64,000 bases of DNA from Stenotrophomonas hibiscicola ATCC 19867. GTDB lineage: Bacteria > Pseudomonadota > Gammaproteobacteria > Xanthomonadales > Xanthomonadaceae. The notes beneath the pieces are model-generated. The model was given only the letters and a program-made list of their open reading frames with translations, was not told the origin of the DNA and did no database searches. Position numbers and translations under genes: made by a program. Shown here in pieces: positions 16,063-25,288 of this stretch; position 1 is the first letter of the stretch, and each line of letters opens with the position of its first letter. The stretch covers positions 124,001 to 188,000 of the forward strand of contig NZ_KB907504.1 of the NCBI RefSeq assembly GCF_000382065.1. The letters are read 5' to 3'.

Positions 16063-17055
16063 CTATGCAGCAGATGAAGCCTTCAGTCTGCGCAGCCCTT
16101 CTTCGATGCTGACCTGCGGCACGTAGCCGAAGTCACGGCGTGCCGGCGCCATGCTGTACCAGTGCGGCGTGCACAGCTGCTCGGCCAGGAAGCGGGTCAA
16201 TGGCGGCTCGCCGCGCAGGCGCAGCAGCGGCCACAGGCGCTCGCAGACCGCACCGATGCGGTAAGCGGTCTTGAAGCTGATCGCCTTGTCGACCGTCGGC
16301 GCACCCACCGCAGCCAACAGCTTGTTCACCAGCTCGCGCATTGGCAACGGCTCGCCATTGGAGATGAAGTAGGCCTTGCCCGCACACGCGGCACCCGGCG
16401 CCAGTGCCTCGAAGGCGAGAAAGTGTGCGAGCGCGGCGTTGTCGATGTAGGTGGTATCCACCTTGTTGTTGCCATCACCCACCAGGCGCAGGCGGCCCTG
16501 CCGTGCACGTTCGGCCAGGCGCGGCACCAGCTGCTGGTCGCCCGGGCCCCAGATCAGGCGCGGGCGCAGCGCCACCGTCGCCAGCGAGGCGTCGTTGGCC
16601 GCCAGCACGCGCTGTTCGGCAATCGCCTTGGTCGCCGCATACGGTGCCTGGAAATCTTCGCCGTAAGGCACTTCATCGGCGCCGAGGCCTTCCACCGGAT
16701 GGGTAGCGCGATGGGTCACGCTGGGCGTGGAGGTGTAGACCAGCCTGCCGATGCGGTGCGCGCGGCAGGCTGCGATGACGTTGTCGGTGCCGACCACATT
16801 GGCCTGGTGGTAGCTGTCATAGCTGCCCCACGCGCCGGCCTTGGCACCATTGTGGAACACCGCATCGACGCCGGCCACCGCATGCAGCACCGCCTGCGCA
16901 TCGGCCAGATCACCGCGGATCTGGCCCACGCCCATCGCCTGCAGTTCGGGGTAGTGGCTGCGGTTGAACGCCAGCACCTGGTGGCCACGCTCAACCAGCC
17001 CGCGGCACAGCGCCTGACCGAGGAAACCACCGCCGCCGGTGACCAGGATTTTCAT
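16063..17055 (-). CDS. oleD: 2-alkyl-3-oxoalkanoate reductase OleD
   Basis: NADPH-dependent short-chain-type reductase of 330 residues that converts the beta-keto acid made by OleA into a beta-hydroxy acid in long-chain olefin synthesis. The nucleotide-binding loop TGGGGFLGQ is at residues 6-14 and the catalytic Tyr139-x3-Lys143 ([10 protein letters not shown]) is present. Its start overlaps the oleC stop by 4 bases (ATGA). OleD from S. maltophilia has been studied biochemically as a beta-keto acid reductase; the assignment here rests on motifs and on the complete oleA-oleB-oleC neighbourhood. Confidence 0.94.
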   Translation of the reverse strand: MKILVTGGGGFLGQALCRGLVERGHQVLAFNRSHYPELQAMGVGQIRGDLADAQAVLHAVAGVDAVFHNGAKAGAWGSYDSYHQANVVGTDNVIAACRAHRIGRLVYTSTPSVTHRATHPVEGLGADEVPYGEDFQAPYAATKAIAEQRVLAANDASLATVALRPRLIWGPGDQQLVPRLAERARQGRLRLVGDGNNKVDTTYIDNAALAHFLAFEALAPGAACAGKAYFISNGEPLPMRELVNKLLAAVGAPTVDKAISFKTAYRIGAVCERLWPLLRLRGEPPLTRFLAEQLCTPHWYSMAPARRDFGYVPQVSIEEGLRRLKASSAA

Positions 17056-18710
17056 GCGTGCTTCTCCAGTTCGGCGCCGGCCCAGACGGCGAGCTTTTCG
17101 CGGCCGATCTTGGCGTTGTGACGGATATCGACGGGGAACGCCGGATGCACCAGGACGTGCTGCAGGTTCGCATCGGGCAACCGTGCGGCGGCTTTCGCAC
17201 GCAGGGCCTCGCGCAAGGCCGGGCCGTCGCTCTGCCCGCGCTGCAGTTCCACGCACAGCACCGGTACCTGTGCACCGGCCGGGCCAACACCCACCAGGGC
17301 CGTGCGCGCCACACCGGGCACGGTGTTGAACACCGGCTCGACCTGTTCGGTGTACAACGGCCCCTGCGCGGTTTCCACGCGATGGGTCTTGCGGCCGCAG
17401 AACCACAGACGGCCCTGTGCATCAAAGTAGCCCACGTCGCCCATGCGATGGACGATGCGGGTGCTGCCATCGGCCAGCGTCTCGCGGATCTTCGCCGCCG
17501 CGGTGGCCTGCGGGCGGTTGAAGTAGCTGTCGGTGGCGGTTGGGCCGGCCACAGTGATTTCTCCCACCTCGCCGGTGGCCAGCACACGTGCCTGCGACCA
17601 GTCGGCCAGCGGCGCGTCATCGATGGCGATGATGCGGACCTCGTTCGGTTCCACCACGCTGCCCACGCAGGTGCCAGCGCCGGCCTCGGTGGCGGCGCGG
17701 GTGCGCTCCAGCTCACGACCCTCCACCACTGCCACCGGCAGGCACTCGGTGGCGCCGTACGGCGTCCAGAACTGCGCATCGGCCGGCAGCAGGCTGCGGA
17801 TGGTGGCGACCACGTCCGGCGGCACCGGTGCACCGGCCGAGGTCACCCGGGTCACCGTCGGCAGCGGCCGGCCATGCTTCGCCAGCACCCGCATCAGCGC
17901 GGGCGAACCAAACAGCTGGGTCACGCCGAAGCGCTGGATGGCATCGTGCAGGCGTGCCGGGTCGGCCTGCGCCGGCCGCGTCGGGTCCATGTCCGGGATC
18001 ACCGAGGTCAGGCCCAGCGCCGGGTCGAACAAGGCAAACGGCGGGAAGGTCGGCAGGTCCACCCCGCCCGCTTCCATGCCGAAGGCACTGCCCAGCAGCT
18101 GGATCTGGCCGACGAAATGGCGGTGGCGGTAGACCACGCCCTTGGGCACGCCGGTGGAGCCACTGGTGAACAGGATCGCGGCCATGTCCTCGCCATCGGT
18201 GTCGGCCAGCATCGGCCCAGCGCTGGCGCCAGCGCGCTCCAGCGCGGCCAGGCTGGTGCCGCCCCAGCCGAGGCGGCGACCGACAGTGACCAGGCGGGTC
18301 GCCGAGGGCGCCCAGCGCAGCGCCAGCCGCGCCACATGCGCCAGTGGAATGCCGATGAAGGCCTGCGGCTGCGCCTCGTCCAGGCACTGCTTCAGGGCGC
18401 GCTTGTCGATGCCCGGGTCGACCAGCACCGGCACCGCCCCCAGCTTGAACAGCGCGAACATCAGCAGGAAGAATTCCGGCGAGGGCCGCACCATCACCAC
18501 CGTGCGCACCCCGCGGCCGATCCCGTAGCCGGCCAGACCGGCGGCCATGGCGTCGCTGCGGGCATCCAGCTGGCGGTAATCGAGGGTGACGTCGTAGGCG
18601 GCCATGCCGTTGCCGGCGCCCCGGCGGCCGGGGCAGCGGATGGCGATCTGGTCGGGGCGTTCACGCGCCAGTTCAGGCAAACGGGCCGCAATATTGCAGG
18701 GTCGGTTCAT
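17052..18710 (-). CDS. oleC: Olefin beta-lactone synthetase OleC
   Basis: ANL-superfamily enzyme of 552 residues. ATP-binding motif [12 protein letters not shown] is at 181-192, followed by GAPVPPDVV and [13 protein letters not shown]. In the ole pathway OleC adenylates the syn/anti beta-hydroxy acid and closes it to a beta-lactone, instead of making a CoA thioester. I start at the ATG at 18710 ([12 protein letters not shown]); the reading to 18773 adds a leader that overlaps the promoter region shared with the divergent YkgJ-type gene. It overlaps oleD. Confidence 0.94.
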   Translation of the reverse strand: MNRPCNIAARLPELARERPDQIAIRCPGRRGAGNGMAAYDVTLDYRQLDARSDAMAAGLAGYGIGRGVRTVVMVRPSPEFFLLMFALFKLGAVPVLVDPGIDKRALKQCLDEAQPQAFIGIPLAHVARLALRWAPSATRLVTVGRRLGWGGTSLAALERAGASAGPMLADTDGEDMAAILFTSGSTGVPKGVVYRHRHFVGQIQLLGSAFGMEAGGVDLPTFPPFALFDPALGLTSVIPDMDPTRPAQADPARLHDAIQRFGVTQLFGSPALMRVLAKHGRPLPTVTRVTSAGAPVPPDVVATIRSLLPADAQFWTPYGATECLPVAVVEGRELERTRAATEAGAGTCVGSVVEPNEVRIIAIDDAPLADWSQARVLATGEVGEITVAGPTATDSYFNRPQATAAAKIRETLADGSTRIVHRMGDVGYFDAQGRLWFCGRKTHRVETAQGPLYTEQVEPVFNTVPGVARTALVGVGPAGAQVPVLCVELQRGQSDGPALREALRAKAAARLPDANLQHVLVHPAFPVDIRHNAKIGREKLAVWAGAELEKHA

Positions 18711-18814
18711 CCGTTCATTGTCGCCGCTTACGGAATTTCTTGCGCGGCGGCCGACTTCGTGGAAAATCCGCACCCTCGTTCCCGATTCCGACTGCCGCCC
18801 GAGGCGGCTTGCCC

Positions 18815-19246
18815 ATGCAACATCCCTGCATGACCTGCGGCGCCTGCTGCACCCAATACCGTGTGGCCTTCCACTGGATGGAATCGGACGAGGTCACCCC
18901 CGGCGGCGTGCCGCACCAGCTTACCGAGGTGCTGGACCCGCACCGCCTGTGCATGCGCGGCACCCATTCCAAGCCGGTGCGCTGCGTCGCGCTGGATGCG
19001 CAGATCGGCGTGTATTCACGCTGCACCATCCACCCCAACCGGCCCAGCGTGTGCCGCGAGGTGGATGCATCGTGGGAGTATGGCAAGGCCAGCCCGCAGT
19101 GCGACAAGGCGCGCATCGCCTATGGCCTGGATCCGTTGACGCCGGCCGACTGGCGCTGGCGCGATGACGCCGACAATGACGACGACCATCCGGACGACAA
19201 CGGCAACAGCCCTTCCTCGCCGCCGCAGGCGCCGGTCGCCGCGTAA
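18815..19246 (+). CDS. YkgJ-family cysteine-cluster protein
   Basis: A 143-residue protein with the UPF0153/YkgJ cysteine pattern: CMTCGACC near the N-terminus, then CMRG, CVALD, CTIHPNRPSVCREV. The family is thought to chelate zinc or iron-sulphur; no firm function is known. The C-terminus is acidic and disordered (DDADNDDDHPDDNGNS). It sits on the opposite strand inside the ole cluster, divergent from oleC by 104 bp and convergent with oleB. The start at 18815 aligns with the family; the frame open to 18740 overlaps the promoter. Confidence 0.85.
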   Translation: MQHPCMTCGACCTQYRVAFHWMESDEVTPGGVPHQLTEVLDPHRLCMRGTHSKPVRCVALDAQIGVYSRCTIHPNRPSVCREVDASWEYGKASPQCDKARIAYGLDPLTPADWRWRDDADNDDDHPDDNGNSPSSPPQAPVAA

Positions 19247-19247
19247 T

Positions 19248-19358
19248 GGTAGTGCCGGCCGCTGGCCGGCAACCTCATCAACCCTTCGGGTGTGCCGACC
19301 AACGGTCGGCACCCACCGGAAGAGGAAGGGGTGGATGCCGACCGTTGGTCGGCACACC
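19248..19358. repeat. Three REP-like palindromes between ykgJ-type gene and oleB
   Basis: GGTAGTGCCGGCCGCTGGCCGGC (19248-19270), then inverted GTGCCGACCAACGGTCGGCAC (19291-19311) and GCCGACCGTTGGTCGGCAC (19337-19355). They fill the convergent gap and may terminate both transcripts. Confidence 0.75.
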
Positions 19359-19360
19359 GA

Positions 19361-20251
19361 TCAGATCGGGTTGGCGTCCAGGAACGCGCGGATTTCCGGC
19401 ACCAGCACCTCGTGCTTGTCCTCCAGCACGTAATGCCCGGCGTCCTCGAACGCATGTACCTGGGCCTTCGGCAGCGCGGCCTGGAAGCCCTTCAGAAAAT
19501 GATGGTCGAACACGAAGTCGCGCAGGCCCCAGCCGAGAAAGGCGGGCCGGTCAGCGAACGACGGCAGCGCTTTGCCGGCCCGCTCCAGCAGCGGCCAGGC
19601 CTTGTCGGCCGGCGACAGCGGGATGTCCTGCATGAAGCGGATGGTGCTGATGCGGTTGGCCCAGCTGTTGTACGGCGACACGTAGGCGCGGCGCACGTCG
19701 GCCGGCATCTTGCGCTCCACGCCCAGCCACGAGGCACCGGAGGAGAACGCGTTGAAGCTGCGGATGATCCACTCGCCGATCTTCCAGTGACGGCCCAGCG
19801 CGATCTGCCACGGCATCTTCTTCCCCGCCGGCATCGGGAAGGCGGCGGTGTTGAGCACCACCAGGCGCTTGACCTGGTCGTGGTGCGACAGCGCCCAGCC
19901 GAAACCGATCATGCCGCCCCAGTCGTGCACGGCCAGGGTCACCGGTCCGGTGATGCCCAGGTGCTTGAGCAGCGCATCGAGGTCGTCCACGCGCGACTGC
20001 AGCGTGTACTCGTAGCGGCTGTCATCAGGCTTGTCCGACAGGCCCATGCCGATATGGTCCGGCACGATGCAGCGGTAGGTGTCCGACAGGCCGGCCACCA
20101 GCGTGCGCCAGTAATAGCTCCACGACGGATTGCCGTGCACCATCACCACTACCTCGCCGTCGCGCGGGCCTTCGTCGAGATAGTTCATCGACAGGCCCGG
20201 GCGCACTTCGAAGCGCTGCGGGTGGGCGGGGTAACCGGGAAGATCGCGCAT
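19361..20251 (-). CDS. oleB: Olefin beta-lactone decarboxylase OleB
   Basis: Alpha/beta-hydrolase of 296 residues related to haloalkane dehalogenases. HGNPSWSYYWR (39-49) forms the oxyanion side, and the nucleophile elbow is VHDWGGMIG with Asp110; the C-terminal His is in EDAGHYVLEDKHE. In the pathway OleB decarboxylates the beta-lactone from OleC to the cis-olefin. The ATG at 20251 has AAGGTG 8 bases upstream; an in-frame GTG lies at 20260. A SMAG pair separates it from oleA, so oleA and oleB are probably in one transcript with a hairpin between. Confidence 0.93.
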   Translation of the reverse strand: MRDLPGYPAHPQRFEVRPGLSMNYLDEGPRDGEVVVMVHGNPSWSYYWRTLVAGLSDTYRCIVPDHIGMGLSDKPDDSRYEYTLQSRVDDLDALLKHLGITGPVTLAVHDWGGMIGFGWALSHHDQVKRLVVLNTAAFPMPAGKKMPWQIALGRHWKIGEWIIRSFNAFSSGASWLGVERKMPADVRRAYVSPYNSWANRISTIRFMQDIPLSPADKAWPLLERAGKALPSFADRPAFLGWGLRDFVFDHHFLKGFQAALPKAQVHAFEDAGHYVLEDKHEVLVPEIRAFLDANPI

Positions 20252-20281
20252 GCGGAGCACCTTGGAAGAATCGCGGCGCGG

Positions 20282-20370
20282 TGTAGCGCCGAGCCATGCT
20301 CGGCGGCTCTCCGGTCAGGCCGCGGAAGAACCGCGCTGTGCGCGTGAGCCGAGCATGGCTCGGCTCTACA
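20282..20370. repeat. SMAG REP pair between oleA and oleB
   Basis: GTAGCGCCGAGCCATGCTCGGCG (20283-20304) and its inverse GCCGAGCATGGCTCGGCTCTACA (20348-20370). It lies in the 140-bp oleA-oleB gap, where it could tune relative expression of the two genes by processing or partial termination. Confidence 0.75.
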
Positions 20371-20391
20371 GGAGGTCGGGCAGCGGGCTGC

Positions 20392-21408
20392 TTACCAGAC
20401 CACTTCAGCCATCGAACAGTTCAGGCCGGAACCAATGCCCAGAAGCGCGATGCGGTCACCCTTCTTCAGCTTGCCCAGCTGCTTGAGCTTGCTCAGCACG
20501 ATCGGCACCGAGGCCGGCCCGATGTTGCCGTGCTCGCCGAAGATGGTCATGACCTTCTTCGGGTCGATGCCGAAGTTCTTGATGAACGCAGCGGTGTGCG
20601 GCTGGCTCACCTGGTGGATCACGAACTGGTCCAGCTCTTCCACGGCCCAGCCGAGTGCGATCTTGGCGGCGGTGAAGGTCTTCTGTGCCAGCTTGATGCC
20701 TTCGATCAGCAGCAGGCGGGTGTCGGTGACCATGCGGTCCAGGTTGCCCAGGCACAGCTGGTTCCACTCGGTCGCCGAGCGGGTGACGCCACCCTTGTAG
20801 CGCGGCGCGTCCGGCACCAGCTCCGAGCGCGCCATCACCATCGCGGCAGCACCCGAACCGGTGGTCAGGGCCGCCAGTTCGTTGCGGAAGTCGTCGGCGG
20901 TGACGTCCGGAGCGGTCATGCGCTCCAACGTCTTCTCGTACACCAGGTTGGCGGTCTCGCCATCCACCACCAGCGCGTAGTCGATGTCACCGCGCTCGAT
21001 CATGCGCGCGGCGATATCCATGCCGTTGATGAAGGCCAGGCAGGCGTTGGCGACGTCGAAGGTCATGCATTCGTCGCTGACGCCGAGGTTGCCCGACACG
21101 ATGGAGGCGGTGGACGGCTCCAGGTAGTCGCGGCTGACCGAGGTATTGACCAGCAGGCCCACCTGCGTCGCATCGATTCCAGCGTCTTCCAGCGCCTTGC
21201 GGCCGGCCATGGTGGCAGCGTCGGACGCCAGCACGCCGTTGTCCCACAGGCGGCGCGCGTGGATGCCGGCGATATCGCCGAGCACGTCGGTGCGGATGCC
21301 CAGGCGATCCAACGTCGGCTGCAGGCGTTCGTTGATTTCCTTGGTGGTCAGCGTATGCGGTGCGTCGACGTGTGCCAGGCCGGCGATCGAGACATTCTTG
21401 AAGAGCAT
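20392..21408 (-). CDS. oleA: Thiolase-fold acyl-CoA condensing enzyme OleA
   Basis: A 338-residue enzyme that carries out the head-to-head Claisen condensation of two fatty acyl-CoAs, the first step of long-chain olefin formation. Nucleophile Cys123 lies in FDVANACLAFINGM and the activating Glu97 in RDYLEPSTAS; these correspond to Cys143 and Glu117 of X. campestris OleA (offset 20). QVSQPHTAAF and FGEHGNIGPASVP supply the conserved His and Asn. The ATG at 21408 reproduces the X. campestris N-terminus MLF-NVSIAGLAH; a TTG at 21423 is also in frame. A TATAGAAT box lies about 38-45 bp upstream. Confidence 0.95.
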   Translation of the reverse strand: MLFKNVSIAGLAHVDAPHTLTTKEINERLQPTLDRLGIRTDVLGDIAGIHARRLWDNGVLASDAATMAGRKALEDAGIDATQVGLLVNTSVSRDYLEPSTASIVSGNLGVSDECMTFDVANACLAFINGMDIAARMIERGDIDYALVVDGETANLVYEKTLERMTAPDVTADDFRNELAALTTGSGAAAMVMARSELVPDAPRYKGGVTRSATEWNQLCLGNLDRMVTDTRLLLIEGIKLAQKTFTAAKIALGWAVEELDQFVIHQVSQPHTAAFIKNFGIDPKKVMTIFGEHGNIGPASVPIVLSKLKQLGKLKKGDRIALLGIGSGLNCSMAEVVW

Positions 21409-21511
21409 CGAGGTTAGCGCCAAGGCTCAGGCAAAAGGGGGCGCTATTCTATAACCCCGGGGGCCTTCACCGCATCTTTACGAATTCAGCGCTGGCCGTA
21501 TGGTGAAGCGT

Positions 21512-21829
21512 TCAGCGCGGTGGGCACTGGAACGCGGCGAAGCGCTGGCTGCCATCGGCCGGGGCCGCAGCGGCCTGCACGGCATTGGCACCTGCGCTCG
21601 GGGCCTCGTTGCGGGCCAGCGTTTCCAGCTCTTCCTGCACGCGCAGCGGGTTGCGGTTGTAGAAGCCGACCTTGCTCTTCACGGTGACGACCACTTCGCC
21701 CCTGGCGATGCAGCCAGCGGGAACGGGGCCTGCCGGCAGTACGCGGGTCGCCTTGCCGGCCGGTTCGATCGGCACCCAGGTACAGGCGGTGACGGTGAGC
21801 AGCAGGGAGGAAAGCAGCAGAACGCGCAT
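21512..21829 (-). CDS. DUF4156 lipoprotein
   Basis: Small lipoprotein of 105 residues. The signal MRVLLLSSLLLTVTAC ends in a lipobox with Cys16. The mature part includes CIARGEVVVTVKSKVGFYNRNPLRVQEELETLARNEA and a C-terminal FAAFQCPP, fitting the DUF4156 family (about 100 residues, E. coli YjfN/RcsF-like size class) with two cysteines that could pair. Function unknown; it is probably an outer-membrane-attached protein. The ATG at 21829 is the only start with a signal. Confidence 0.82.
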   Translation of the reverse strand: MRVLLLSSLLLTVTACTWVPIEPAGKATRVLPAGPVPAGCIARGEVVVTVKSKVGFYNRNPLRVQEELETLARNEAPSAGANAVQAAAAPADGSQRFAAFQCPPR

Positions 21830-21902
21830 GGGCAGATCCTGGAAGGGTATGGGGGGATTCTGCCTGAACAGCCTGAATCGGGGGTAGCCGGGGCGGAGCC
21901 CA

Positions 21903-21986
21903 GGTAGCGCCGGGCCATGCCCGGCGAGCGCACAGCGCGGCATGGCTGGCCGCCGGAAAGCCGCCGGGCATGGCCCGGCGCTACCA
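21903..21986. repeat. REP-like pair, GCCGGGC type
   Basis: GTAGCGCCGGGCCATGCCCGGC (21903-21925) and inverse GCCGGGCATGGCCCGGCGCTACC (21963-21986), 56 bases apart, between the M16 peptidase gene and the DUF4156 gene. Same architecture as SMAG pairs but a different core. Confidence 0.75.
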
Positions 21987-22023
21987 CGGGAGACCTGCCC
22001 GCCGTGGCGGGCAGGCACATCCC

Positions 22024-24873
22024 TTATTTCTTGACCGGGTTGCCTTCGGCATCGATTACGGTCACCTCGCCCAGGTTCAGCGCACGCACGGCCGCTTCGG
22101 TCTGCTTGAGATCACCCACCACCACCCAGGTCAGCGCCTGCGGCTTGATCTCGGCGGCGGCCTGCTGCACCTGCGCTGGGGTCATCGCCTCGATCTCGGC
22201 CTTGCGACGCAGCACGTAGTCGTCCGGGCGCTTGAACTGCACGATCGAGCCGATGGTCGAGGCCACCGCGCTGGCGGTCTCGTAGGCACCGGGCAGGCTC
22301 AGGGTCTGGATGTTGCGGATGCGGTTGACCTCGGCGGCGGTGGCCGGCTTGCTGCCATCGGCGAACGCGGCGATTTCCTTGCGCATTTCCGCCAGTGCCG
22401 GGCCGGTCTTGTCGATCTGCACCGGCGCGCTGGCCATCCACGGGCGCTGGCCCACCGAATTGACCGCGCTGCTGCGCGCACCGTACGACCAGTGCTTGTC
22501 TTCACGCAGGTTCATGTTCAGGCGCGAGGTGAAGTCGCCGCCGATCACACCGTTGGCGATGTCGAAGCGGGTCGAGCTGGTGGCGCTGGAAGGTGCCACC
22601 ACCTGGCCGGCGAACAGGTTGGCCTGCACCGCGCCCGGCTGGTCGATCAGGAACACGCGCGGGCCCTTCGGCAGCGCCACGTCGGTGGCCGCCTTCACCT
22701 GCGGGGCATCGCCGGCAGCCTTCCAGTCGCCCAGCTGCTTGTCCAGCAGCGGCACGATCTCGGCCAGGGTGGTGTCGCCGACCACGATCAGGGTGCCGTT
22801 CTGCGGGCGCAGCCAGTCGTGATGGAAGTCGACCAGGTCCTCGCGGGTCAGGCCGTTGATCGCCGCCTCGTCGCCGCTGCCGGTGAACGGAATGGCATAC
22901 GGGTGGCCCTTGCCGTACAGCAGCGGGGGCAGCACGCGCATCGCCACCGCACCCGGGTTGACCTTCTCCTGCTGGATGCCCGCGATCCAGCTCGCCTTGA
23001 CCCGGTCGATCTCGCCCTGCTCGAAGCGCGGTTCGCGCAGCAGGTCGCGGTACAGCGCCAGCGACGGCACCAGGTTTTCCTTCAGCGCCGACAGGTCCAC
23101 GCTCATCGAGTCCAGGCCGGCCGAGGCATCCAGGCTGGCGCCCAGCGCATCCGCCGCATCGGCGAAGGCCAGCGAGCCGAGCTTGCCGGCACCCTCGGTC
23201 ATCAGGCTCATGGTGAAGTTGGCGGTGCCCGGTTTGCGGCCCTGGTCGGCACTGAAGCCGCCCGGGAACTGGTAGCTGAACTGCACCACCGGAATCTCAT
23301 GGCGCTCGGCCAGGATCACCTGGGTACCGTTCTTCAGTGTCGCGCGCTGCAGCGCCGGGAACTTCAACTGCGGGAACTCGCGGGTCTGCGGCACGCCGGC
23401 CTTGCGGTCGACCTGCTCCGGCAGCGTGCTGTACTTCGGGTCCACCGCTGGCACGGTGAACGGCTTCGGCGCCTGGCTCGGATCTTCCTTCAGCGCCACG
23501 CGCTCACCCGGTGCGATCACCAGGGTGTGGCTGCCCTTGTCCAGCCACTGTGCGCCGAGCCGGCTCAGATCGGCGGCACTGGCCTTCTCGATGTTGGCCA
23601 GCGAGGTACGGAAGCAGCCCGGGTCGCCGGTGAACACCGCACATTCTGCAAGGGCGTCGGCCTTGCCGCCGAAGCCACCGATGCGCTCGATGCCGCGGAT
23701 GAAGCCGGCGCGGGCGCCGGTCTTGGCGCGCTCCAGTTCCGCGGCGGTCGGGCCCTGCTTGATCAGCCGGTCCAACTCCTCGTCGATGATCTTCTCGACC
23801 TTGGCCGGGTCCTGGCCCTGCTTGACTGTGGCCATGATCACGAAGTTGGAGCCCAGCTGCGAGGTAGAGAGTCCGGCAGCAATGCTGTCCACCAGCTTGT
23901 CCTGGTGCTGCAGGCGCTGGCTCAGGCGCGAGGACTTGGCACCGCCCAGCACCTGCGCGAACAGCTGCAGCTGATCGACCTCGGTGGTGCCGACCTGCGG
24001 CACGTTCCAGGCGCGGTAGATACGCGCCTGCGGCACCTTGTCGGTCATCGTCTCGCGCGTATCGGCGCTGCGCTTGGCCACGTTCACCGCCGGCTGCGCC
24101 ATGGTCGGGCCGGCCGGGATGCTGCCGAAGTACCTGGAGACCTTTTCCTTGGCGGTGGCCAGGTCGATGTCGCCGGCCAGCACCAGCACCGCGTTGTTCG
24201 GGCCGTACCAGGTGCGGAACCAGGTCTTCACGTCGTCCAGCGACGCCGCGTTCAGATCGTTCATCGAACCGATCACGCCGTGGTGGTACGGGTGGCCCAC
24301 CGGATACAGCGCCTTGTTGAGCTGGTCCCAGGCCTGGCCGTAGGGCTGGTTTTCGCCTTGGCGCTTCTCGTTCTGCACCACGCCACGCTGCTCGTCCAGC
24401 GCCGCCTGGTCGATCGCACCGACCAGATGGCCCATGCGGTCCGATTCCATCCACAGCGCCATGTCCAGCGCGGTGGTCGGCACGTTCTCGAAGTAATTGG
24501 TGCGGTCGGTGTTGGTGGTGCCGTTCTGGTTGGTTGCACCGACCTGCTTGAACGGCTCGAAGAACTCGCCGTCATGGTTTTCGCTGCCCTGGAACATCAG
24601 GTGTTCGAACAGGTGCGCGAAGCCGGTACGGCCGGCCGGCTCGTCCTTGCTGCCCACGTGGTACCAGACGTTGACCGCGACGATCGGCGCCTTGCGATCG
24701 GTGTGCACGATCACGCGCAGGCCGTTGGGCAGGGTGAACTGCTCGTACGGGATATCGACCTTGGCCGGTGCGGCCGGCTTGGCCGCCAGCGCATGAGAAG
24801 GCACAAGCGTGCCCAGGGCGGTGCTGAGGGCGACAGCCAGCAGTGCAGCGCGCGGGCGAAGGGCGATAGACAT
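22024..24873 (-). CDS. M16 (insulinase-family) zinc peptidase, two-unit
   Basis: Exported peptidase of 949 residues, containing two M16 units in one chain. A signal peptide (1-31, ending SHALAA) sends it to the periplasm. The first unit has the inverted zinc motif HLFEH (His87, Glu90, His91) in GFAHLFEHLMFQGSEN, with the downstream Glu in the ENEKRQGENQPYGQA region. The second unit (about 520-949) begins with the QLKFPALQRATLKNGTQVIL strand and lacks the zinc motif, as usual. The start at 24873 is set by the signal peptide. It probably degrades short peptides such as cleaved signals; that role is inferred. Confidence 0.9.
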   Translation of the reverse strand: MSIALRPRAALLAVALSTALGTLVPSHALAAKPAAPAKVDIPYEQFTLPNGLRVIVHTDRKAPIVAVNVWYHVGSKDEPAGRTGFAHLFEHLMFQGSENHDGEFFEPFKQVGATNQNGTTNTDRTNYFENVPTTALDMALWMESDRMGHLVGAIDQAALDEQRGVVQNEKRQGENQPYGQAWDQLNKALYPVGHPYHHGVIGSMNDLNAASLDDVKTWFRTWYGPNNAVLVLAGDIDLATAKEKVSRYFGSIPAGPTMAQPAVNVAKRSADTRETMTDKVPQARIYRAWNVPQVGTTEVDQLQLFAQVLGGAKSSRLSQRLQHQDKLVDSIAAGLSTSQLGSNFVIMATVKQGQDPAKVEKIIDEELDRLIKQGPTAAELERAKTGARAGFIRGIERIGGFGGKADALAECAVFTGDPGCFRTSLANIEKASAADLSRLGAQWLDKGSHTLVIAPGERVALKEDPSQAPKPFTVPAVDPKYSTLPEQVDRKAGVPQTREFPQLKFPALQRATLKNGTQVILAERHEIPVVQFSYQFPGGFSADQGRKPGTANFTMSLMTEGAGKLGSLAFADAADALGASLDASAGLDSMSVDLSALKENLVPSLALYRDLLREPRFEQGEIDRVKASWIAGIQQEKVNPGAVAMRVLPPLLYGKGHPYAIPFTGSGDEAAINGLTREDLVDFHHDWLRPQNGTLIVVGDTTLAEIVPLLDKQLGDWKAAGDAPQVKAATDVALPKGPRVFLIDQPGAVQANLFAGQVVAPSSATSSTRFDIANGVIGGDFTSRLNMNLREDKHWSYGARSSAVNSVGQRPWMASAPVQIDKTGPALAEMRKEIAAFADGSKPATAAEVNRIRNIQTLSLPGAYETASAVASTIGSIVQFKRPDDYVLRRKAEIEAMTPAQVQQAAAEIKPQALTWVVVGDLKQTEAAVRALNLGEVTVIDAEGNPVKK

Positions 24874-25025
24874 ATCCGGATCCTTGGTCACGAAGGTGAA
24901 CCCCGATCCTAGCCTGCGCGCACAGCGGCCGGAATCGGCCAGCAGTCACTGGGGGTGTTTGCCTCCTTGCCCCTCCACCCCTGCTTTGCGGCCCGGGAGG
25001 GGCGGTCACAAGCGCCCGCAGGCAA

Positions 25026-25079
25026 TGTCCGGACAGTGTCCGCGGCCCGAGGAATGGACAGGTGTCCGCCCACCGGACA
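25026..25079. promoter_or_regulatory. Cluster of TGTCC/GGACA half-sites (putative enhancer for sigma-54 activator)
   Basis: Within 54 bp there are five to six copies of TGTCC or its complement: the palindrome TGTCCGGACA (25026-25035), TGTCCG (25037-25042), GGACA-N2-TGTCC (25056-25067), and CGGACA (25074-25079), which also pairs with the preceding TGTCCG. The cluster ends 44 bp upstream of a perfect sigma-54 -24/-12 promoter. Spaced dyads at that distance are how NtrC-class activators bind. The activator is unknown. Confidence 0.65.
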
Positions 25080-25122
25080 CTTCTCTACCCGAACAAACCC
25101 CTTCTAAATCAACAAATAAAAG

Positions 25123-25139
25123 TTGGCACGCGGATTGCT
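25123..25139 (+). promoter_or_regulatory. Sigma-54 (RpoN) -24/-12 promoter
   Basis: TTGGCACG (25123-25130), four bases, then TTGCT (25135-25139) match the consensus YTGGCACG-N4-TTGCW without mismatch. Transcription should start near 25151, giving an untranslated leader of about 138 bases before the ATG at 25289. The surrounding 415-bp intergenic region is unusually AT-rich for this genome near 25095-25260. Confidence 0.85.
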
Positions 25140-25288
25140 TGGTAGTTCCTGCGCCAAGAAGGGCTTCAGACGAAAGCTGACTGAAGACTGAACAAATGCA
25201 GGAAATCGGAAATTTTCCTTGCAAGCCCAGAATTGGTGTACTACCTTACTACCACACCACTGATCACCAACACTAAACAGGCCCCGTC

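Noticed and set aside
21970..24912. Plus-strand open frame of 980 residues
   Set aside because: Antisense shadow of the M16 peptidase, which has a signal peptide and zinc motif.
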